This document shows positions 9,591 through 18,600 of a stretch of DNA of 64,000 bases, piece by piece. Source of the stretch: a marine bacterium B5-7 (lineage in GTDB: Bacteria > Pseudomonadota > Gammaproteobacteria > Arenicellales > CAJQKF01); the NCBI GenBank assembly GCA_021604525.1, contig BQJD01000012.1, positions 1-64,000 on the forward strand, read 5' to 3'. How positions within the stretch are numbered: the stretch's first letter is position 1; each line of letters begins with the position of its first letter. The notes beneath the pieces are model-generated. The model searched no databases and was not told the origin of the DNA. It saw only the letters and a program-made list of their open reading frames with translations. The position numbers and the translations under genes were made by a program.

Positions 9591-9679
9591 TCCGTCAGTT
9601 AAGTGCATGTCGTGCGCTACAATCTTGAACTGCAGGTTCCCGCCCGGGAATTGAAGAACGCGACTGGAGATCTCGCGAC

Positions 9680-11227
9680 ATGAAAGAACATCTGATCATA
9701 TTCGATACAACCTTGAGAGACGGCGAGCAAAGTCCCGGTGCGTCGATGACAGCGGATGAGAAAATTCGCATTGCACGTATGCTCGAACGCATGAATGTTG
9801 ATGTCATCGAAGCGGGATTCCCGGCAGCCAGTCCCGGCGACTTTGAATCTGTCCGATTGATTGCCAGCGAGATCACCGATAGTCGGGTTTGCGCCCTGGC
9901 GCGTGCTTCCGAGTCGGATATTCTCCGGGCTGCCGAGGCGGTTAAACCGGCTCGCGCTTCGCGAATTCACACCTTTATCGCTACCTCGCCGATTCACATG
10001 CGGGAGAAATTGCGGATGCAGCCGGATGAGGTGATCGAGCAGGCTGTGAAGTCGGTGAAACTGGCTCGTCAGTTTACGGATGATGTCGAGTTTTCTCCCG
10101 AGGACGCAGGTCGCACCGAGTTTGAATTCATGTTGCGCATTCTCGAACAGGTTATCGATGCCGGCGCAACTACAATCAACATTCCAGATACGGTTGGTTA
10201 CACCTTGCCGCAGGAATTCGGCACGATTATCCGCCGCCTGAAGGAGTCTTTGCCCAATGTCGACAAGGTGGTCCTGTCGGTCCATTGCCACAATGACCTG
10301 GGGGTGGCTGTTGCCAACTCGCTAGCTGCTGTGCAGAACGGCGCCCGCCAGGTGGAATGCACCATCAACGGCCTCGGCGAGCGGGCCGGCAATGCCTCGC
10401 TTGAAGAAATCGTTATGGCAGTTCGCACCCGTAAGGATCAGTTCGACTGCGACACCAGGATCGACTGCACGCAAATTGTGCCCATCTCAAGACTGGTTTC
10501 CAATGTCACCGGATTTTTGGTCCAGCCCAACAAGGCTATCGTTGGCGCGAACGCATTTGCTCATGAAGCCGGAATCCATCAGGATGGCGTCATCAAGAAT
10601 CGCGAAACCTACGAGATCATGCGTGCCCAGGATGTCGGCTGGAATGCCAATCGAATGGTGCTTGGCAAGCATTCCGGTCGCAACGCCGTGCGCGAACGTC
10701 TCAAGGCGCTCGGTATCGAATTCAATTCCGAGGAAGAACTCAACCGTACCTTTGTCCGATTCAAGGATCTTGCAGACAAGAAACATGAAATCCTCGATGA
10801 CGACCTGCAAGCGCTGGTAACCGAGGCCAACAGCGACAAGCGGCACGAACATTACCGGCTGGTGACTATGCGTGCCTCGTCACAAAGTGGCGAAGCGCCA
10901 GAAGCCCGAGTGACCATGCTTGTCGACGGTAATGAAGTGACAGCCGAATCTTCCGGTAGCGGTATGGTTGATGCGACTTTTCGCGCCATCGAAGCGCTGG
11001 TTGCCTCTGGCAGTGAGCTGCAACTGTATTCAGTCAATGCCATTACCAGTGGTAGCGATGCCCAGGGCGAAGTCAGCGTTCGTTTGATGAAAAACGGCGG
11101 GATCGTCAATGGCCACGGCGCGGACACCGATATTGTCATTGCCTCTGCCAGGGCATATATCGACGCCCTCAATGCGCTTGCGACCAGTGGTACCCGCCAG
11201 CATCCACAGTCGGGTGCCGCTGTTTGA
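9680..11227 (+). CDS. leuA: 2-isopropylmalate synthase
   Basis: The first committed enzyme of leucine synthesis, condensing acetyl-CoA with 2-oxoisovalerate. It has 515 residues. The TIM barrel carries the metal and catalytic motif [10 protein letters not shown] at 11-20 and the zinc motif HCHND near residue 203. The C-terminal regulatory (allosteric leucine) domain spans roughly 385-505. The length fits bacterial LeuA type 1. Its position after ilvIHC and psd-pssA is common in Gammaproteobacteria and supplies the rest of the branched-chain route. No leuBCD genes lie in the window. Confidence 0.97.
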   Translation: MKEHLIIFDTTLRDGEQSPGASMTADEKIRIARMLERMNVDVIEAGFPAASPGDFESVRLIASEITDSRVCALARASESDILRAAEAVKPARASRIHTFIATSPIHMREKLRMQPDEVIEQAVKSVKLARQFTDDVEFSPEDAGRTEFEFMLRILEQVIDAGATTINIPDTVGYTLPQEFGTIIRRLKESLPNVDKVVLSVHCHNDLGVAVANSLAAVQNGARQVECTINGLGERAGNASLEEIVMAVRTRKDQFDCDTRIDCTQIVPISRLVSNVTGFLVQPNKAIVGANAFAHEAGIHQDGVIKNRETYEIMRAQDVGWNANRMVLGKHSGRNAVRERLKALGIEFNSEEELNRTFVRFKDLADKKHEILDDDLQALVTEANSDKRHEHYRLVTMRASSQSGEAPEARVTMLVDGNEVTAESSGSGMVDATFRAIEALVASGSELQLYSVNAITSGSDAQGEVSVRLMKNGGIVNGHGADTDIVIASARAYIDALNALATSGTRQHPQSGAAV

Positions 11228-11246
11228 TCCTACACCCGCGCTGTTG

Positions 11247-12071
11247 ATGAAACCTGGCGACTCAGACCCCGTGCAGAGCTTAAACGATGCGCGTTTAGCG
11301 GCCATGGGTATCGTTCGTTGGAAGACCCGGCGATCGGTCGTCGATGCTGATACATCAGTTGAGTTGGCAGCGTCGAATGAACCTTCCATATCGCACAGGC
11401 CTGCATCCAGTGAGAGTCACCAAACAGCCACTGCTGATGACTCTATGCATCCATCGATACAGGAAGATACGCAATCCGAGGACATAACCAGCGATGAAGT
11501 AATCACGCCTGAGACGTTGGAGATTATTGAATCAGAAGTATCCGTGTGCCAAAAGTGCACGCTGGCATCGGGCAGAATTCACACCGTTTTCGGTAGCGGC
11601 AATCCCAAAGCCCAGTGGATGATTATCGGTGAAGCGCCGGGTGCGGCAGAGGATGCCCAGGGCAAGCCCTTTGTGGGTCGTGCCGGGCAGCTCTTGACCG
11701 CCATGATCGAATCTCTCGACATGTCCCGCGATGCCGTCTATATCGCCAACGTGCTGAAATGTCGCCCACCGAACAACCGTGATCCCTTGGGTGATGAAGT
11801 GGCGAGTTGCTCGCCGTATTTAGTGCGCCAGATCCGGCTCATACGACCCGCGATCATTCTTGCACTGGGTCGTTTCGCCGCCCAGGCACTGCTGCAAACC
11901 CAGCAGCCGATTAGCCGACTGCGTGGTAGTGTTCATCGATATGGCGAATTTGATACGCCGCTGGTAGTCAGTTATCACCCAGCCTACCTTTTGCGCAGTC
12001 CGCTTGAGAAACGCAAAGCCTGGGAGGACCTGAAACTCGCCCGCCGTATCATGAGCGATGTCGTCGAATAG
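11247..12071 (+). CDS. Uracil-DNA glycosylase, family 4 (Fe-S)
   Basis: A DNA-repair glycosylase that removes uracil from DNA. The 274-residue protein has four cysteines spaced as in the family-4 4Fe-4S cluster: C101, C104, C172 (KCRPPNNRDP) and C188 (SCSPYL). Motif 1 is GEAPG (E129). Motif 2 is the late YHPAYLLR. An N-terminal tail of about 90 residues is variable and low in structure, apart from a conserved-looking stretch near LNDARLAAMGI. I chose ATG 11247 just after the leuA stop; the frame runs back to 11109 inside leuA. It overlaps rimI by 14 bases. Confidence 0.9.
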   Translation: MKPGDSDPVQSLNDARLAAMGIVRWKTRRSVVDADTSVELAASNEPSISHRPASSESHQTATADDSMHPSIQEDTQSEDITSDEVITPETLEIIESEVSVCQKCTLASGRIHTVFGSGNPKAQWMIIGEAPGAAEDAQGKPFVGRAGQLLTAMIESLDMSRDAVYIANVLKCRPPNNRDPLGDEVASCSPYLVRQIRLIRPAIILALGRFAAQALLQTQQPISRLRGSVHRYGEFDTPLVVSYHPAYLLRSPLEKRKAWEDLKLARRIMSDVVE

Positions 12072-12537
12072 CGATTCGAATGCGCCGCTGCGATTGAGGC
12101 CCATGGCGATGGCCGATGTCGATGCTGCCGCATGCATTGAACAACTGTCTTCGCCAGCGCCTTGGAACGCAACAATTATTGCCGGCTGTCTGCGACCGGA
12201 TTATCTTTGCACCGTGGTCGAACATCGGCGTGGACTTGCTGGCTTTGCCATTGCAAATCATGCAGTCAATGAAGGTCACCTTCTCAATATCGCGATACAT
12301 CCGCTGCACCGACGGCAAGGACTCGGCAGCAAGCTGATGAACTCAGTTCTCGCTTCCCTTGAAAGACGTCTGGCACATGTCATATATCTGGAAGTGCGTC
12401 GTTCAAACTCTGTCGCGATTGCGTTCTATCGCAGCTACGGATTCGAGGAATATGGGGTTCGCCCAGACTACTATGCGCTCGGTGACGGACGCGAAGATGC
12501 TCTGACCATGAAGCTGAAATTATTGACTGAGCGATGA
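12058..12537 (+). CDS. rimI: Ribosomal protein bS18 alanine N-acetyltransferase RimI
   Basis: A GNAT-fold enzyme of 159 residues that acetylates the N-terminal Ala of ribosomal protein S18. The acetyl-CoA P-loop is RRQGLGSKL. Downstream are the segments ERRLAHVIYLEVRRSNSVA and YRSYGFEEYGVRPDYY, typical of RimI. The start overlaps the end of the uracil-DNA glycosylase gene by 14 bases, an arrangement often seen around rimI. It is convergent with mltD, with only 18 bp between the two stops. Confidence 0.9.
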   Translation: MSSNSDSNAPLRLRPMAMADVDAAACIEQLSSPAPWNATIIAGCLRPDYLCTVVEHRRGLAGFAIANHAVNEGHLLNIAIHPLHRRQGLGSKLMNSVLASLERRLAHVIYLEVRRSNSVAIAFYRSYGFEEYGVRPDYYALGDGREDALTMKLKLLTER

Positions 12538-12555
12538 ATCACGCTCGCCGATCAA

Positions 12556-13917
12556 CTAACGTATGTAAATCTTGAGGAGTTGTCCAAGGGCGAGTGTGCT
12601 GCCAAATGAGATGCGATTCCATCGGGCGATTGAGCGTGCGCTGACTCCGTAAACCTGGGCAAGGCCTGTGAGGGTGTCGCCGCTGCGAACAGTGTGGACG
12701 ACTTCAGCGCCTGATCTTGTATTCTCCGGTTGTGTCATCCCGTCAGCAGGTACAGAGATAACCTGTCCTGGCATCAACATCATTACAGATGTGTTGGAAA
12801 GGGCAGGATTCATATTTTCAAGAGTCGCCAGCGACGTACCGTGCCGGCGTGCGATTGTCCATAGCGAATCACCGGATTGCACCACATAAGTTGAACTTTT
12901 TGCTGACGGTATCCGCGGTGGATTTCGGGCAATCATCAATTTGTTAAGTTCATGCTCAGTGAGGTAGGTCATGCAGTTTTTCGGGACCCTGAGTATCGAC
13001 GTAGTCGCTGGCGGTGTGATCCTGCGAACCTGGGCGGCATTCAAGTTATTTATCAACTCGACCGGTACAGTACATAGTTCAGCCAACGTACCGTGATCGA
13101 CTCGTTGGGTAGTTATGTAGTCATCAAAAAGTATGCGGTTTTCGATTAGGGGTAGTTCCACGCCGAACGCCAGTGGATTCTCAATAACATTTCGAAGGGC
13201 AATTAACCGCGGTACAAACTGTTGAGATTCACGTGGTAGCGCCAGTTTTTTGAGGCGTGGTTTTTGACCCTGGGTGTAACTTTTCTGAATGAGGGAGTTC
13301 AGTCGACCACCGCCAGTATTGTAGGCTGTTAGTGCGAGCAACCAGTCGTGATTGAATTGGCGATAAAGGGTTTCCAGATATTCGAGAGCTGCGCGGGTAG
13401 ATGCCTCGATGTCACGTCGTTGATCGAGCCATTTGGTATTTCGTAAACCGAAATGACGCCCGGTATTGGCAGTGAACTGCCATAATCCGGCCGCCCCGGT
13501 TGGCGATTGTGCTTGCGGATTGAGATCGCTCTCGATAATCGGCAGCAAGGCGATCTCACCCGGCAGGTTACGTCTCGCAACCTCACGGGATATATAGGGC
13601 AATAGCCATCGCGCCTGGTCAGCAATATCGGTGAGCATCATCGGCTGTGAGCGGTAGCGTTCCTCGTAGGTTTTCACGTCGGCATTTCGGTAATCGGGCA
13701 GGGCAAAGCGCGCCTTGATAACCGCGAAAACATCGCTGGTATCGAAGCCTACCGGATGCAGATTGGGCTCTAACGCATGCACCCGTTGGGGAGCTGGTTG
13801 GGGGGGCGGCGGGGTTGGCGAATCCTTGATCGAAGGCGGCGCGACCATGACACAGCCTTGCAGCGTGAAGGCGAACGCAATAATAATGGCAGAAAATACG
13901 GGGTTGACGGCAAGCAT
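12556..13917 (-). CDS. mltD: Membrane-bound lytic murein transglycosylase D (lipoprotein)
   Basis: An outer-membrane lipoprotein cutting peptidoglycan glycan strands to 1,6-anhydro ends. The signal peptide ends in lipobox LQGC (C22). The SLT domain has the catalytic Glu E129 in PIIESDLNP, followed by SPTGAAGLWQFT and the ALTAYNTGGGRL segment. Two LysM domains (about 345-390 and 408-452) bind peptidoglycan. The length of 453 residues is typical. In many relatives gloB sits between mltD and the yafS-rnhA-dnaQ group; here mltD is directly divergent from the methyltransferase gene and no gloB is present. Confidence 0.95.
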   Translation of the reverse strand: MLAVNPVFSAIIIAFAFTLQGCVMVAPPSIKDSPTPPPPQPAPQRVHALEPNLHPVGFDTSDVFAVIKARFALPDYRNADVKTYEERYRSQPMMLTDIADQARWLLPYISREVARRNLPGEIALLPIIESDLNPQAQSPTGAAGLWQFTANTGRHFGLRNTKWLDQRRDIEASTRAALEYLETLYRQFNHDWLLALTAYNTGGGRLNSLIQKSYTQGQKPRLKKLALPRESQQFVPRLIALRNVIENPLAFGVELPLIENRILFDDYITTQRVDHGTLAELCTVPVELINNLNAAQVRRITPPATTSILRVPKNCMTYLTEHELNKLMIARNPPRIPSAKSSTYVVQSGDSLWTIARRHGTSLATLENMNPALSNTSVMMLMPGQVISVPADGMTQPENTRSGAEVVHTVRSGDTLTGLAQVYGVSARSIARWNRISFGSTLALGQLLKIYIR

Positions 13918-14009
13918 AAGCCGGAGATACTAGGGTTATAAGCGTGATGGCGTCAACGTACCAGGATACGTTTTGGTCAAGTATTAACTAGCTACGATGG
14001 AAGGAAGAT

Positions 14010-14777
14010 GTGAAGGCGATCAAGGACCTCGAGCGACTGGAACAATTCGACCGCTGGCTGGCGTCTCCCCAAGGCGTTCAACTGGCCGAGCGCGAATGTG
14101 CTGCTGTTTCAGAACTCGCCCCTGAACGCTATTTTCCAGTGGCGGCACAATTTGGTGTCACCGGTAGCGATTTATTGGTTGATGTTAATGCCGGCCGCAG
14201 GGTCCGCGTAACGGCTCCTGGTGAACATGTGCCTGAAGGTGCAGTATTCAGTGATTTTCATGCACTGCCTTTCGGACACCACAGTATCGATCTGGCGGTA
14301 CTGCCGCACACCCTCGACTTTGTTGCCGACCCCCACGCATTGCTCCGTGAATTGACCGAGGCGATGGCGCCTGACGGTCATATCCTCATCATCGGATTTC
14401 AACCCTACAGTCTGTGGGGAGCGCGCAAGTGGCTATGGCTGCCTCGCGATGTGGTGCCGTGGTGCGGGCATTTTTTTTCAACTTCAAGGATTCAGGACTG
14501 GTTATCGCTAATGGGTTATCGGGTGCGTAGTGGGAAAATGCTGGTGTATAGACCACCAATCTTTCGCCAGGGAGTCCATGAGAAACTGGCCTTTCTCGAA
14601 AGGGCCGGTGACCGCTGGTGGCCCATGTTCGGCGCGGTCTATATGATTCATGCCCAGCTTGAAACCATGCGTATGATTCCGCTTAGACCGCTGTTCAGAA
14701 CAGCCCGTTTGAAACAGAAATTTACCCAACCGGCAGCCCGACGGCTGCGTTCAACACATTCCTCGCAGCGACCATGA
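14010..14777 (+). CDS. YafS-like SAM-dependent methyltransferase-fold protein
   Basis: A 255-residue class I methyltransferase-like protein related by position and sequence to YafS of the mltD-gloB-yafS-rnhA-dnaQ region. Motif I is degenerate, reading LLVDVNAG instead of a Gly-rich LDxGxG. The later motifs around [13 protein letters not shown] and [10 protein letters not shown] are well kept. Start is GTG 14010 with GGAAGGA a few bases upstream. Its stop overlaps the rnhA start as ATGA. Whether it still binds S-adenosylmethionine is uncertain, and no substrate is known to me. Confidence 0.75.
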   Translation: MKAIKDLERLEQFDRWLASPQGVQLAERECAAVSELAPERYFPVAAQFGVTGSDLLVDVNAGRRVRVTAPGEHVPEGAVFSDFHALPFGHHSIDLAVLPHTLDFVADPHALLRELTEAMAPDGHILIIGFQPYSLWGARKWLWLPRDVVPWCGHFFSTSRIQDWLSLMGYRVRSGKMLVYRPPIFRQGVHEKLAFLERAGDRWWPMFGAVYMIHAQLETMRMIPLRPLFRTARLKQKFTQPAARRLRSTHSSQRP

Positions 14778-15223
14778 ACGAACACGAGTGGGTCGTGATA
14801 CATACCGATGGTGCCTGTCGAGGCAACCCCGGTCCAGGAGGATGGGGCGCACTGCTTGAATACCGCGGAAAGACGAAAGAATTGAACGGATCGATGCCGG
14901 ACACTACCAACAATCGTATGGAGTTGACCGCAGCGGTCGAGGCGTTACGCTCCTTGAAACGTTCCTGTCGTATCAAGTTGTACACCGACTCCACCTATGT
15001 CAAGCAGGGACTTGGCGAATGGATGCCGCGTTGGAAACGCAACGGTTGGAAAACATCCGCTAAAAAACCGGTACGTAACCAGGACCTGTGGCAGGCCCTG
15101 GATGCCGAGGCTGCCAGGCATGAGATTGAATGGCACTGGGTCAAAGGTCATTCAGGCGACCCCGGTAATGAACGCGCCGATCAACTCGCGAACCTCGCTA
15201 TCGATGAAATGGAGGCTGCCTGA
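14774..15223 (+). CDS. rnhA: Ribonuclease HI
   Basis: A cytosolic endonuclease that degrades RNA in RNA-DNA hybrids. It has 149 residues with all active-site acids: D12 ([10 protein letters not shown]), E50 (NNRMELTA), D72 (YTDSTYV) and the C-terminal D in NERADQLA. The flap His lies in KGHSGD. This is the standard bacterial type 1 length. The start overlaps the methyltransferase stop (ATGA) and its own stop overlaps the dnaQ start (TGATG), so the three genes are one translationally coupled unit. Confidence 0.97.
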   Translation: MNEHEWVVIHTDGACRGNPGPGGWGALLEYRGKTKELNGSMPDTTNNRMELTAAVEALRSLKRSCRIKLYTDSTYVKQGLGEWMPRWKRNGWKTSAKKPVRNQDLWQALDAEAARHEIEWHWVKGHSGDPGNERADQLANLAIDEMEAA

Positions 15224-15915
15224 TGAGCATGCGTCAGGTCGTACTGGACACGGAAACCACCGGTCTTGAACCGGAGCTCGGGCATCGCATAATCGAGATC
15301 GGTTGTGTCGAAATGGTGGATCGACGATTCACCCACAACAACTTCCATTACTATCTGAATCCTGATCGGGAAATCGATCCCGGCGCCATTGAAATACACG
15401 GAATCAAGAATGAGTTTCTGGCCGATAAGCCGCGCTTTGAGGAAATTCGCGAACCGCTGTTGAAATATCTCGATGGCGCTGAACTCATCATTCACAATGC
15501 TGCATTCGACATCGGCTTCCTTGACGCAGAACTGGCGCTGGCAGGAATCGACGTGCGGATTGCCGATATGTGTGGCGTTATAGACTCCCTGCAGGTCGCT
15601 CGCAAACTCCATCCGGGTCAGAAAAACAGTCTCGATGCGTTATGCAAGCGGTACTTCATCGACAACTCGCAACGTACCCTGCACGGTGCACTACTCGATG
15701 CGGAAATACTTGCCGACGTTTACCTTGCAATGACCGGTGGTCAGACGGCGCTTAATCTTGAATTCGATACCCATGCCAGTAACATAGCGCGTGGAGCAGG
15801 CGATAGCCCGGCATTGCGCCCCGGTCTGAATCTTGTGGCAATACGCACAGGTGAGGATGATCTGGAACTACATCAGCGCTGGCTCGATATTTTGCAGGAA
15901 CGTTCCCTGTTCTAG
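15223..15915 (+). CDS. dnaQ: DNA polymerase III epsilon subunit (proofreading exonuclease)
   Basis: The 3'-5' exonuclease of the replicative polymerase. It has 230 residues with the DEDDh motifs: DTETTG (D9, E11), the second acid in HNAAFDIGFLDAE, and the final LHGALLDAEILADVYLAM with His and Asp. The C-terminal region after about 185 would bind the alpha subunit. The rnhA-dnaQ order is classic for Gammaproteobacteria. The TAG stop coincides with the left end of a dispersed repeat (see that entry). Confidence 0.97.
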   Translation: MSMRQVVLDTETTGLEPELGHRIIEIGCVEMVDRRFTHNNFHYYLNPDREIDPGAIEIHGIKNEFLADKPRFEEIREPLLKYLDGAELIIHNAAFDIGFLDAELALAGIDVRIADMCGVIDSLQVARKLHPGQKNSLDALCKRYFIDNSQRTLHGALLDAEILADVYLAMTGGQTALNLEFDTHASNIARGAGDSPALRPGLNLVAIRTGEDDLELHQRWLDILQERSLF

Positions 15916-16051
15916 AATCTGGCTCAAAATGGCCGTAACCCGCCAAAACGGTGTTAAATGTTCACTCAAATGCTCAATTACCCCTGTAAACTGCGCGTTT
16001 CTTTCCCATTTGCCTTGTCCTGGCGGCCTTCGCTCAGTTTGAGACAGGTTC
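15916..16051 (+). repeat. MITE-like dispersed repeat, copy 1
   Basis: About 136 bases directly after the dnaQ stop, similar along their whole length to the sequence after prfC at 28647-28776. Shared blocks include AAATGTTC/TAATGTTC followed by CTCAAATGCT, then CTGCGCG, CCTTGTC and the right end TTTGAGACAGGTTCT. The left end (GAATCTGGCTCAAAAT) is an imperfect inverse of the right end. There is no ORF of substance. It looks like a non-autonomous mobile repeat or a REP/BIME-type element, and this copy has a more decayed left terminus than copy 2. Confidence 0.7.
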
Positions 16052-16147
16052 TTGTTAGATTATTATAAAAATTAACGATTTACGTGTAATTACCTCACTC
16101 ACTCATACCCTCGGATACATGTAGCAAGCCCTGTATATTCTGTTCGC

Positions 16148-16176
16148 TTGCGATTTTATTTAATTCGTCGTACAGT
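16148..16176 (+). promoter_or_regulatory. Probable sigma70 promoter of the blaI-like operon
   Basis: TTGCGA at 16148-16153 and TACAGT at 16171-16176 are separated by exactly 17 bases. The expected transcription start (about 16183) falls inside the palindromic operator, so repressor binding would block the promoter, as in bla/mec regulation. Confidence 0.55.
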
Positions 16177-16177
16177 A

Positions 16178-16199
16178 CCTGACTACATATGTAGTCAGG
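16178..16199. promoter_or_regulatory. BlaI/MecI-type operator, perfect 22-bp palindrome
   Basis: The half-site CCTGACTACAT is followed by its exact reverse complement. The core ACTACATATGTAGT matches the TACA...TGTA pattern of BlaI/MecI operators from staphylococcal systems. It overlaps the predicted transcription start and ends at the Shine-Dalgarno sequence of the repressor gene, so autoregulation is expected. A shorter TACATGTA palindrome at 16116-16123 may be a second, weaker site. Confidence 0.8.
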
Positions 16200-16206
16200 A
16201 GTGTCC

Positions 16207-16596
16207 ATGTCAGATCTACCCAAAATCTCGGAAGCCGAGTGGCTGGTGATGGAAATTGTCTGGTCGCGTCATCCGGTCAGTGGAGCGCAAGTCGCAGCCG
16301 AATTGTCGGATAACCCGGGATGGCATCCGCGAACGGTCAAGACCATGCTTGGTCGGCTCGCACACAAAGGTGCAATCGGCTACACCAAGGATCGCAACAC
16401 CCATCACTACTCTCCCCTGATTTCACGTCAGCGCTACCTTGACCACCACAGCAAGAGTCTTATTCAGCGGCTGTTCGGTGGTGATGCATCAGAAGCATTG
16501 AGCCACTTTGTCGAAGTGGCCGATCTCGACAGCGACGATATCGAGGAGTTAAAGGACCTCCTCGATAACAAGAAAAATCGAGACAGCAACAGGTAA
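16207..16596 (+). CDS. blaI: BlaI/MecI-family transcriptional repressor
   Basis: A 129-residue winged-helix DNA-binding repressor. The N-terminal half has the family pattern KISEAEWLVMEIVW, then the recognition helix HPRTVKTMLGRLAHKGAI and the wing segment YTKDRNTHHYSPLI. The C-terminal helices (about 75-125) would dimerise and in BlaI/MecI contain the site cut when the partner protease is activated. I prefer ATG 16207, which has AGGAG six bases upstream; GTG 16201 is also in frame. The gene lies immediately behind its predicted operator and seven bases before the M56 protease gene, the normal order for blaI-blaR1 pairs. Confidence 0.93.
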   Translation: MSDLPKISEAEWLVMEIVWSRHPVSGAQVAAELSDNPGWHPRTVKTMLGRLAHKGAIGYTKDRNTHHYSPLISRQRYLDHHSKSLIQRLFGGDASEALSHFVEVADLDSDDIEELKDLLDNKKNRDSNR

Positions 16597-16602
16597 CAGG
16601 CC

Positions 16603-18600
16603 ATGCTCAATATCACAATGCACTGGCTAATCGACACCACCATCAATGGCAGCCTGGCCATTGTTGTTGTGTTGTCGTTACGCTGGGTGTTTTCACGCTA
16701 TCTCCGTGCCGGTTGGAGCTATGGACTATGGATTGTGGTAGCGATCGCCCTGGTCCTCCCGCAGCCGATCAACATCAGCTCATCAGTTATATTCAGTCGC
16801 TTTCATCCGGCGACGCTCGCCATGCAACTCGGCAAGACATTGAGTGACGATTTATTAGTCGAGCCCCCAGTTGTCCCTCTTGACGAACCGTTAACAATGT
16901 CCATTGATAACCGGTTTTTATCAGCACTTGCTGCATCGACGCCGCAACCAGACGTGTATCCCGCTATCGGGGACGATGGGAACGGGAGCATGGGCAATAC
17001 GAGTGTAGGCGATCCATTAGCACTGATTCATGCGGGTTCACCAACATATCGTCAACATCATCTGGCCATCGTCTTGTTGGTGATCTGGCTTATAGGTGCC
17101 GTAGTAATGCTGCGACGATTTTATGCAGGCTTTCGTGATGCAAGCCGAATGGTGTCGGCAGCCCGGCGATCCAAAAATCATCGCGTACTGAAGCTTTTCT
17201 CAAAGGCGCGAGAAGATTATCAACCAGGTGTCTGGTCATTTAGACCAGCAGTTAAGTTGAGAATTACCGATGCGCTGCGTTGCCCGGTTTCATACGGAAT
17301 TCTTAAACCAGCCATTCTTCTGCCCGCTCGTTTGCAAACGCTGGATGATGCTGAGCTTGAGATGATTTTTCACCACGAGTTAACTCACCACATACGCGGT
17401 GACGTTACAGTGAATGCGGTGATGCTGTGGATTAAATCACTGCATTGGTTTAACCCGATGGTCTGGTTGGCACATCGCCTGATGCGCACCGACTGCGAAC
17501 TGCGTTGCGATCAAGCCGTGACCAGTCACCTGACGCAGTGCGGGCGTGAGGCGTATGGGCATTTGCTGGTCGCGCTGGTCAGTCGCAATGTGGTTGGACA
17601 ACATGCACACGTTACCGCCGGAATGGCAGCCCGTATTGGTGAGATCAGGCGTCGTCTAGTATCACTTCGTGATCCGATCAAGGATGGTGGGGGACGGCGT
17701 GCCGTGATGATTGCCTGTTTCGTTGCGACGATGATGGTCGTGTTGACGTCGCCGGTGATGCCGGCCGAGCAACACAGTATCTTAAGTGTCCATGTCATGT
17801 TGCGTCCGGGTGAATTATCGGCATTACGAACTGCTTCAAAAGCCAAGTCTGCCGTGGATCAGCGACGTACGGATCGTGCGGTACTTGAAGGAATACTGAC
17901 CCGACCAGCCGATGATGGCCATTACCCGGCTGTGGTTCTCATGCATGGTTGTGAAGGGTTCTCCGATTATCAAGATAAGTGGGCTGAGCAACTGGCGCGA
18001 TCCGGTTTCGTGACATTGCGAATAAGCCGGAATGCATTTACCGATAACTATTGTGAACAAACCATTAGCGAGATCAATACCCTGACCGCGCGACAGGTGA
18101 TCGATGCATTCGAGGTGATTGAATACCTCGAAAGCCTTGATTTTGTCGAAGGGAATAACATTGGTTTAATGAGTTGGGGATCGTGGGCGGCCATCGGTGC
18201 AACAGCTCGCTACGGCGCCGGACAATTGTTCGAAGATCGATTTCAATCAGCAGTTGCTGTGTATCCGGACTGTTCGGCAACCTACGGTGGCGAGTTTACT
18301 GCACCATTGATGATCCTGGTGGGCGAGAACGACCAATGGGCAAACGTTGACGGCTGTAAGGCGATTAAGGCCGCTGCCCAATCGCATCCCAAATCAAATG
18401 TCGATCTGAAAATCTATAAAAATGCCCATCACGGATTCGACAATCCCGCTCTCACGAAGCCAACCTCAATACCGTATGCCAGAAGTCTGCTCAATCCGTC
18501 ACAACAGAACGCATACGCCGAATACGACGGTGCGGCGGATGCCGAGGCAAGATCTGCGGTTGAAGCATTTTTTACTGACACCCTGAAACGAGCGCCGTGA
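16603..18600 (+). CDS. BlaR1-like M56 membrane metalloprotease fused to a dienelactone-hydrolase-fold domain
   Basis: A 665-residue inner-membrane protein. Two N-terminal membrane helices (about 8-29 and 37-53) and a third (about 147-168) precede the M56 protease core. Its zinc motif is HELTH at 258-262 and its third ligand is probably E299 in DCELRCD. A fourth helix (about 367-385) leads to an extracytoplasmic C-terminal domain from about 425 to the end. In BlaR1 that place holds a penicillin-binding sensor. Here it is a dienelactone-hydrolase-type alpha/beta hydrolase (LMHGCEGF near 446). D577 (GENDQW) and H610 (NAHHGFD) fit the triad, but the nucleophile position is G526 in MSWGSW. I infer a ligand sensor that triggers cleavage of the BlaI-like repressor. 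Confidence 0.85.
   Translation: MLNITMHWLIDTTINGSLAIVVVLSLRWVFSRYLRAGWSYGLWIVVAIALVLPQPINISSSVIFSRFHPATLAMQLGKTLSDDLLVEPPVVPLDEPLTMSIDNRFLSALAASTPQPDVYPAIGDDGNGSMGNTSVGDPLALIHAGSPTYRQHHLAIVLLVIWLIGAVVMLRRFYAGFRDASRMVSAARRSKNHRVLKLFSKAREDYQPGVWSFRPAVKLRITDALRCPVSYGILKPAILLPARLQTLDDAELEMIFHHELTHHIRGDVTVNAVMLWIKSLHWFNPMVWLAHRLMRTDCELRCDQAVTSHLTQCGREAYGHLLVALVSRNVVGQHAHVTAGMAARIGEIRRRLVSLRDPIKDGGGRRAVMIACFVATMMVVLTSPVMPAEQHSILSVHVMLRPGELSALRTASKAKSAVDQRRTDRAVLEGILTRPADDGHYPAVVLMHGCEGFSDYQDKWAEQLARSGFVTLRISRNAFTDNYCEQTISEINTLTARQVIDAFEVIEYLESLDFVEGNNIGLMSWGSWAAIGATARYGAGQLFEDRFQSAVAVYPDCSATYGGEFTAPLMILVGENDQWANVDGCKAIKAAAQSHPKSNVDLKIYKNAHHGFDNPALTKPTSIPYARSLLNPSQQNAYAEYDGAADAEARSAVEAFFTDTLKRAP

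Noticed and set aside
9617-10291. 224-codon minus-strand frame opposite leuA
   Set aside because: It is antisense to a conserved enzyme, with low-complexity composition and no ribosome site.
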